This document shows, in pieces, positions 58,336 through 64,000 of a stretch of 64,000 bases of DNA; the stretch's first letter is position 1; every line of letters begins with the position of its first letter. The notes below the pieces were generated by a model that worked only from the letters and a program-made list of their open reading frames with translations, had not been told where the DNA came from and ran no database searches. Source of the DNA: Rhinopomastus cyanomelas (Eukaryota > Chordata > Aves > Bucerotiformes > Rhinopomastidae); assembly GCA_013400115.1 (NCBI GenBank), contig VXBP01010391.1:1-64000 (forward strand). Reading direction: 5' to 3'. A program made the position numbers and the translations under genes.

Positions 58336-58999
58336 TAAGATGTCTCTTCGTAGTTTTACTGCTAATTGGTTCTGTTCATGGAACTAATATGGGTTTTGTC
58401 TTCAGTACAAGGTAATGATATTTACATCTGTAGAAAGGTAAAAAAAATGGCTCATAAAACTATTCTGGAGCACCAGATTTCACTGCTTTTAAAGTGAATT
58501 TCAGCCCTCTAAACTGTTCATTATCTTTTTTACTGTCCAGCATAACAACTTCTAAAAAAAACCCCCAAACAACATAAATGAATTGCTAACCGCAATAAAT
58601 ATTTGAAGCTCTATAACTTTAATTTCATAAAGCATTGCCCATTTTATATGGAAATATAAACGCTGCTCCCTTCTTGGTGCATTTTAGTTCCATAAAATTA
58701 ATCAAGCAGAGTTGTATTGAATAATAAAAATGACAGAAAGCTCCGGCTTGCCCACTGCGTTTGAATCCTCGCACGCTCGTTTGTTCTTCAGGCTCCTAAG
58801 CATAATGTTGTTCTCAGCTGCAGCGCACGCACACACCCCGAGGATGTGGAGAGCTGTAGCCTTGGCAGTTAACATGACTTAGGGAAATACATGGCCCAAA
58901 TTCTTCAGCAAGAATAGTTCTTAGGCGCTCTTTTCGCTTCTTGAAGATCCTTCGTCTTTTGGGGATGTTTTGTATGAAAGTTCAGTGCAGTTTGAAAAT
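58336..58999. other. Repeat-free AT-rich intron stretch
   Basis: 660 bp, AT-rich, no gene. A candidate for conserved non-coding sequence; untested. Confidence 0.4.
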
Positions 59000-59630
59000 C
59001 ACTGAATCGCAGAATGTTAGGGATTGGAAGGGATCTTGAAAGATCCTCTGGGTTGGGGACTGGCCTGCTGGAGAGCAGTGTAGGAGAAAGGGACCTGGGG
59101 GTCCTTGTGGGCAGCAGGTTGGCCATGAGCCAGCAGTGTCACCCTCTTCCGGTCAAGAGGGCCAACAGCATCGTGGGGTGGATGAGAAGGTGGATGGTTA
59201 GCAGATAGAGAGTTGTTCTTCTCCCCCCTCTGCTCTGCCCTGATGAGACCGCATCTGGAGTATTGTGTCCAGTTCTGGGCCCCTCAGTTCCAGAAGGACA
59301 CAGAACTGCTTGAGAGAGTCTAGCACAGAGCCACAGAGATGATGAAGGGAGTGAACATCTCCCTGATGAGGAAAGGCTGAGGGAGCTGGGTCTCTTGAGC
59401 TTGGAGCAGGACAATTCCCCTACCACAGCAGGATCACCTAGACCAAGTCACACAGGAACACGTCCAGACAGGTTTTAAATGTCACCAGAAAAGGAGACTC
59501 CACAACCACCCTGGGCAGCCCCTTCCAGTGCTCTGTCACCCTCACCATGAAGAAGCTCCTTCTCATACTGATGTGGAACCTCCCGTGTTCCAGCTCACAC
59601 CCATTGCCCCTTGTCCTGTCAGTGAATTAC
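59000..59630 (-). mobile_element. CR1 type 1 host split by an inverted CR1 fragment
   Basis: The host tail is at 59000-59051 (AGAATGTTAGGGATTGGAAG to GATCCTCTGG) and the host body at 59411-59630 (CAATTCCCCTACCACAGC onward). The two host parts rejoin with at most two or three bases missing. Confidence 0.9.
59052..59410 (+). mobile_element. CR1 type 1 internal fragment inside an antisense CR1
   Basis: 359 bp of ORF2 (ERDLGVLVGSRLAMSQQ, RANSIVGWMRRWMVSR, then the SALxRPHLEYCVQFWAP region). It ends in the ELGLLSLE codons, so it has no CR1 3' tail. Confidence 0.9.
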
Positions 59631-60441
59631 TGCCAGAAAGGACCATGTTGTGACTAAGGCACCGGACGGGCACTGCAGAGTCCTGGGATGCTCTTTCTAC
59701 TGTAGACTTCCTAGGTGATCTCGGTAGAATCACTTAAACTCTTTGTGTCCTTTCTCCCTCTGTGAAATGCAGATAAGAGAATCAGTGAGGGTTTATGAGA
59801 GTGTTTTATTATAAATACATTCACACGGAATTGCTTTGACAGAAATAATGTGGGATTCTGTAGACATTCTGGCAAATCAATTTCAGCTTGTGTGTGGATC
59901 CTCCAGACCAGACTTCTGTACTTCCCATACAAAGTTTCTCGCTTCTAAACACATATCTCACTGGGCTGACTGATATGCAAATTCTAGACACCAGAACGGG
60001 GAGAAAGAGAGATATGAAAAAGTACTGTGCGTAGTAACAAATGAACTCAATTTGGAACTTGCACAAACAGCCTCTTGTAGACGCTGCTGCCTGCTGACAG
60101 CTTAAGGAGTAGAAGGGCTGTTTCATTAATCCACCCCAACAAATATATAACACTTTTAATAATTGAGTAATCTGGCACTGACATCTATTAGCCTTGGAAC
60201 ACACTGAAATTTCTGTAGTTAATTGAAGTGTGTGAGTGACGTTCTTCTCAAGAACCAGGGTTTCGTGATGATGGTCTGTACGATGTGGCCGACTCGCTGC
60301 ATCGTCTCGGATTTTCAGCAGTGAGATCATTCCTTTTCCTCTTGCAGTACTCTTCTTTCTGTTTAACCTTTTCTTCATGTGGGGAATAAGAGGAGAGGAG
60401 TTGAAATGAACTCTGTGGTCCCTTCTAACCCAGACTGACTG
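59631..60441. other. No feature recognised
   Basis: 810 bp. A 185-codon antisense ORF (59821-60378) is the longest non-CR1 ORF here. It shows no recognised motif, and I doubt it is coding. Confidence 0.4.
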
Positions 60442-60536
60442 TATGACTTGGTCTGGGTGGTCCTGCTGTGGCAGGGGGATTGGACTAGATGATCTTTCGA
60501 GGTCCCGTCCAATCCCTAATGATTCTGTTCTATTCT
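60442..60536 (+). mobile_element. CR1 type 1 tail, left arm of an inverted pair
   Basis: It ends TAATGATTCTGTTCTATTCT and runs directly into an antisense tail. Confidence 0.93.
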
Positions 60537-60632
60537 ATGAATCACAGAACATTAGGGATTGGAAGGGACCTTGAAAGATCATCTAGTCCAATCCTCCTGC
60601 AACAGTAGGATCACCTAGATGACTTGCACAGG
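60537..60632 (-). mobile_element. CR1 type 1 tail, right arm of an inverted pair
   Basis: It starts ATGAATCACAGAACATTAGG and runs to CTAGATGACTTGCACAGG. It is tail-to-tail with its left neighbour and back-to-back with the next copy. Confidence 0.93.
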
Positions 60633-61117
60633 ACTGAGTCCCGCAGTTCCAGAAGGACACAGAACTGCTGGAGAGAGTCTGGCGCAGATCCACAAAGATG
60701 ATGGAGTAGAACACTTGTCTTATGAGGAGAGGCTGAGGGAGCTGGGTCTCTTGAGCTTGGAGAAAAGGAGACTGAGGGGTGACCTCATTCACATTCATAA
60801 ATATGTGAAAGGTGGATGTCAGGAGGATGGAGCCAGGCTTTGCTCAGTGTCATCTAATGATAGGACAAGGGACATGAGATGTGAGATGGAACAGAGGAGG
60901 TTCCATATAAATGTGAGAAGAAACTTCACAGTGAGGGTGACAGAGTAATTCAATGGGCTGCCCAGGAAGATTGTGGAGTCTCCTTCTCTAGAGACATTTA
61001 AAACCTTCCTGGCCATGTTCCTGTGCGGCTTGATCTGGGGTCCTGCTACTGGCAGGGGGATTGGACAAGATGATCTTTCAAGGTCCCTTCCAGTCCCTAA
61101 TGTTCTGTGATTCTGTG
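60633..61117 (+). mobile_element. CR1 type 1, 5'-truncated (485 bp)
   Basis: From CCGCAGTTCCAGAAGGAC (the FW-PQFQKD region) through a mostly open ORF2 end (YEERLRELGLLSLEKRRLRG) to the tail and GTTCTGTGATTCTGTGAT. A three-base loss gives RRNFTVRV. Confidence 0.95.
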
Positions 61118-61180
61118 ATCCAGTCCAGCCCCCCTGCCAGAATAGGATCACCTAGGTCAGGTCGCACAGGAAAACATGGG
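61118..61180 (-). mobile_element. CR1 type 1 fragment lacking its outer tail
   Basis: About 60 bp (CCAGTCCAGCCCCCCTGCCA to TCGCACAGGAAAACATGG). It abuts the tail of the preceding + strand copy. Confidence 0.87.
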
Positions 61181-61939
61181 GGGTTTAATTTTGAAGTTTT
61201 TTTTTAATTTTGGGGGCTTTGTTCTGCTTTCAACAAAAATGGTGACTTCAAATTAATATTAGCCTTTGCTTCTGTGGCAACTGAAACTGAGCAAGATAGT
61301 TTGAGCCACATTATACTCTGATAATTATATTGAATTGGAACTATTCTTTGAAGGATCCTTCAGATGCTCTCGTGTGGAGTTGAATGTCACTTGAAGAGTC
61401 CTCAGATATTTTATGTGTAAGAAAACATATTAATAAGCAAGCTTCACTTAAAACTGCCACGCTCTCTGGATCCTCTGATCTTGGAGAGTTTGAATGCGAA
61501 TTAAACTCAGTACTTGAAATGAGCTTGTGAAGCAAATGTTGCTGTTGTAGTTTTGAAAGAGCAGATGTGCTTTCCTGGCCTGTTCACATGGAAGTCCATA
61601 GCTGGTACAAACCACAGTGCCTCCATGAGATCACTTTGGTTGTCTTGGAAAAGTGGACCCCTTACCTGATCCAAAGTCAGCCCAGCCCTGAGAGTAGAAG
61701 ATGGGGTGGATCATTCGTTGGTAGTGGACATCACAGGGCTTTTTTTTACAGATTGACCATAAATTTTCTATGAGAAAACATTATTTTCCAGCTTTATTTG
61801 TTGAACATGGGCAGCAGTCGTCATAAGTTTTTGTGTTTTCCTTCTCGGTTTTGCAGGACTTGAAGGTTCAATCTGTGGCAGATTCCCTTTGCATGGATTG
61901 TCTTGTTCAAAGTTCTTTTGATGTGTCGGTGTTCAACAT
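61181..61939. other. No feature recognised
   Basis: 760 bp. An AG preceded by a T/C run stands at 61844-61857, but the following codons do not match TRHDE. Confidence 0.45.
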
Positions 61940-62318
61940 GAGAGGCTGAGGGAGCTGGGTCTCTTGAGCTTGGAGAAAAGGAGACAGGGGTGACCTCATT
62001 CATGTCTATAAATATGTGAAGGGTGGGTGTCAGGAGGATGGAGCCAGGCTCTGCTCAGTGGCATCTAGTGACAGGACAAGGGGCAATGGGTGTGAACTGG
62101 AACACAGGAGGTTCCACATCAATATGAGAAGGAACTTTGTCAAGGTGATGGTGACAAGCACTGGCACAGGCTGCACAGGGGGCATTGTGGTCTCCTTCTC
62201 TGGAGACATCTGGATGTGTTCCTGTGTGACTTGGTCTAGGTGATCCTGCTGTGGCAGGGGGATTGGACTGGATGATCTTTCGAGGTCCCTTCCAATCCCT
62301 AATGTTCTGTGATTCTGT
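61940..62318 (+). mobile_element. CR1 type 1, 5'-truncated
   Basis: 380 bp from GAGAGGCTGAGGGAGCTG to GTTCTGTGATTCTGTG. Frame losses near GAGACAGGGGTGACC and after MVTSTGTGC. Confidence 0.95.
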
Positions 62319-63558
62319 GCTTGAACACGTCAGTTATGGGCACCAGTTCTTGGTAGGTCCAGAAGAAATGAATAGGGCACGAAAAAGTCAACTACAGTAA
62401 GAAGTGAGTGTTCACCAGCACCAGCTTTCTCTGCGAAGCATTAGAACGATTTAGAAGTTCATTAGAATGTTAGAATCTACATTCTTTAAGCATAAAGGAA
62501 CGAATCAAAGAGTAAGAATCCTAACTGATTTCTAACTGTCCCTTACGGGTTAATGGGTGCAGTCCAATGATGAATATATTGCACAGGGACAGAAATAGAG
62601 CTGAGGTTCATCTGAGCTGCACATCTCTGTCCGGTAGAGCTGTGTTTTTCCCCTCCAAGATTACCTAGACGAAACGCTTGTCGTGTTTTCCATATTTCAT
62701 AAGAAACAGATGATGCACAATGAGTTTTAAAGCAGCAGCAAGTAAATCACCTCATTTCCATTGTTTCAACAGCGCCGACCGGTTTGCTGCCAGCTTGGCT
62801 TTCCTAATTCTGATTTAAACGCTGACTTATAATGACTTTGTTGGGCGCTGAGGCCGAGGGATTTATGGTGCGCTCGTATGTGGGACCCTCATCGCTGCAC
62901 GGCAGCCCTGGCGTTCTTGTGACAGGCTCTGTTTGACTGGAGCTGGATTTATGGTGGAAATAATTCAGAGCAGAGTCATAATTTTCCCTTGGCAATTACA
63001 CTACCATTTGGTACTTTGTCCCTAAGGGGGAAATGAATGTGCTGGGATCTGTCCATAAGTTCAGCAGCTCAGTGTAAAGAGCGAACCAAGGTCAGAATGC
63101 AGCTGAGTGCTCACTGATGCTTCATAATAGAGCCCAGATCTCCTGCTTTTATCGGACTAATTAAAAGCTCCTGTAATTTAAAGATTATTTTTGATCATTG
63201 TAAGGTTTTTAGTGGGAGCTGTCCGTGGGGTTTATTTCATTACCACGCTCATTACTTTCAGTTCATTGGCTCTTTGCTGTAGCAGTGGGTCGCCCGAGCT
63301 GTATCTTCAGCGCAAGCAGGCTAGTGCCTTGCGAAGGGTTGGTGCTTGTGATGGTATCTAATGCCACAACCCAGTTAATATCTACATGTGGCTTTTGGAA
63401 AGTCTTCTCTCACTTCTGCTCGTGTTGTAGCAATAGGGTATCACCTCCTCACCATTCTGCAGCAGCCTCTTTAGACATGGGAAATCTCCTGGATTTGTGT
63501 AAAAGTGATTTGTCTAATACTAAGTAGGTTTTCTCTGCTAGTCTGCGTTGCTTTTTGC
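62319..63558. other. Repeat-free intron stretch
   Basis: 1.24 kb with no CR1 and no gene. A candidate for conserved non-coding sequence around 62760-63240; untested. Confidence 0.4.
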
Positions 63559-64000
63559 AGAATCACAGACCATCAAGGGTTGGAAAGGACCTTGGGAGAT
63601 CATCTAGCCCAGTTCTCCTGCCACAGCAGGATCATCTAGATCCAGTCACACAGGCACATGGCCAGGAAGGTTTTAAACATCTCCAGAGAAGGAGACTCCA
63701 TAACCCCCCTGGGCAGCCCCTTCCAGGGCTCTGTCACCCTCACTGGGAAGAAGTTCCTTCTCATAGTGGTGTAGAACCTCCTCTGTTCCAGCTCACACCC
63801 ATTGTCCCTTGTCCTGTCATTAGATGGCACTGAGCAGAGCCTGGCTCCATCCTCCTGACACCCACCCTTTTCCTTTCCAACATTAATGAGGTCACCCCTC
63901 AGTCTCCTTTTCTCCAAGCTCAAGAGACTCAGCTCCCTCAGCACAGGAACCAGCACCAAGTCACACAGGAACATACCCAGTCGGGTTTAAAATGTCTCCA
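63559..64000 (-). mobile_element. CR1 type 1, with a second piece at the window edge
   Basis: The first copy runs 63559-63940 (tail to GACTCAGCTCCCTCAGC). A second antisense piece then begins (CACCAAGTCACACAGGAAC to AAATGTCTCCA) and is cut by the window end. Confidence 0.93.

Larger units (their letters stand above)
56260..64000 (+). other. TRHDE: TRHDE intron (partial, 3' side open)
   Basis: It starts with donor GTATGT. No further TRHDE exon was recognised. CR1 pieces cluster at 57040-57856, 58131-58335, 59000-61180, 61940-62318 and 63559-64000. The stretches 56260-57039, 58336-58999, 59631-60441, 61181-61939 and 62319-63558 contain no gene that I can support. Confidence 0.8.

Noticed and set aside
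59821..60378. 185-codon antisense ORF
   Set aside because: No recognisable domain, no paired exons or conserved context, and one such ORF is expected by chance in 64 kb. A protein search would decide.
61844..61945. Possible next TRHDE exon after a T/C run and AG
   Set aside because: The translation does not match the expected continuation after NRAGLIDDAFNLA, and it runs into a CR1.
1..64000. CRISPR arrays, operons or phage-like systems
   Set aside because: The evenly repeated sequences are CR1 tails, a minisatellite and simple repeats in a vertebrate intron. There is no spacer-repeat regularity and no bacterial gene.

Overview
This window looks like bird nuclear DNA, most likely intronic sequence. 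It carries six coding exons, all on the + strand, of one gene: the middle part of TRHDE (thyrotropin-releasing-hormone-degrading ectoenzyme, an M1-family zinc aminopeptidase also called pyroglutamyl-peptidase II). The avian call rests on the very dense CR1 (chicken repeat 1) retrotransposons, on CR1 3' ends closing in ATTCTRTG-like octamers, and on the close match of the exons to vertebrate TRHDE. By my hand tally CR1 covers about a quarter of the window, in some 75 pieces. That is high for a bird and would fit a CR1-rich lineage such as woodpeckers and relatives (Piciformes); the order is inference only.

Layout. 1-15296 is intron with no exon seen. TRHDE exons lie at 15297-15362, 33363-33428, 34652-34839, 47540-47628, 55977-56110 and 56204-56259. 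Splice phases agree from exon to exon and all junctions are AG/GT. Together they encode about 199 residues: the end of the catalytic domain just after the zinc and transition-state tyrosine region, domain III, and the start of the ERAP1-like C-terminal domain. Introns are 18.0 kb, 1.2 kb, 12.7 kb, 8.3 kb and only 93 bp. After 56259 the next intron runs to the window end. The HExxH exon and the C-terminal exons are not in the window.

CR1 copies fall into three groups that I name for this report. Type 1 has a 3' end reading GATCTTTCGAGGTCCCTTCC and is the commonest, mostly on the - strand (antisense to TRHDE). Type 2 has a 3' end reading GATCCCAGGGGTCTTTTCC, and six of its seven copies are on the + strand. 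Type 3 is older and more diverged. Most are 5'-truncated pieces covering the ORF2 C-terminus and 3' UTR. One piece at 14030-14780 covers the endonuclease end and the linker, and one at 43970-44100 covers the start of the reverse transcriptase. Several loci are compound: nested tails without target duplication, tandemly duplicated tails, and inverted pairs.

Three single-N positions (7017, 12171, 35538) mark assembly joins. The one at 12171 is flanked by a 458-bp near-identical direct duplication that is probably uncollapsed contig overlap. Other features are a 127-nt perfectly alternating purine-pyrimidine tract (35675-35801) and a roughly 22-bp minisatellite (29437-29646). I saw no second protein gene, tRNA, rRNA, CRISPR array or bacterial-type system, and no clear new biological system. 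The most interesting signals are in how the CR1 copies are built and arranged.
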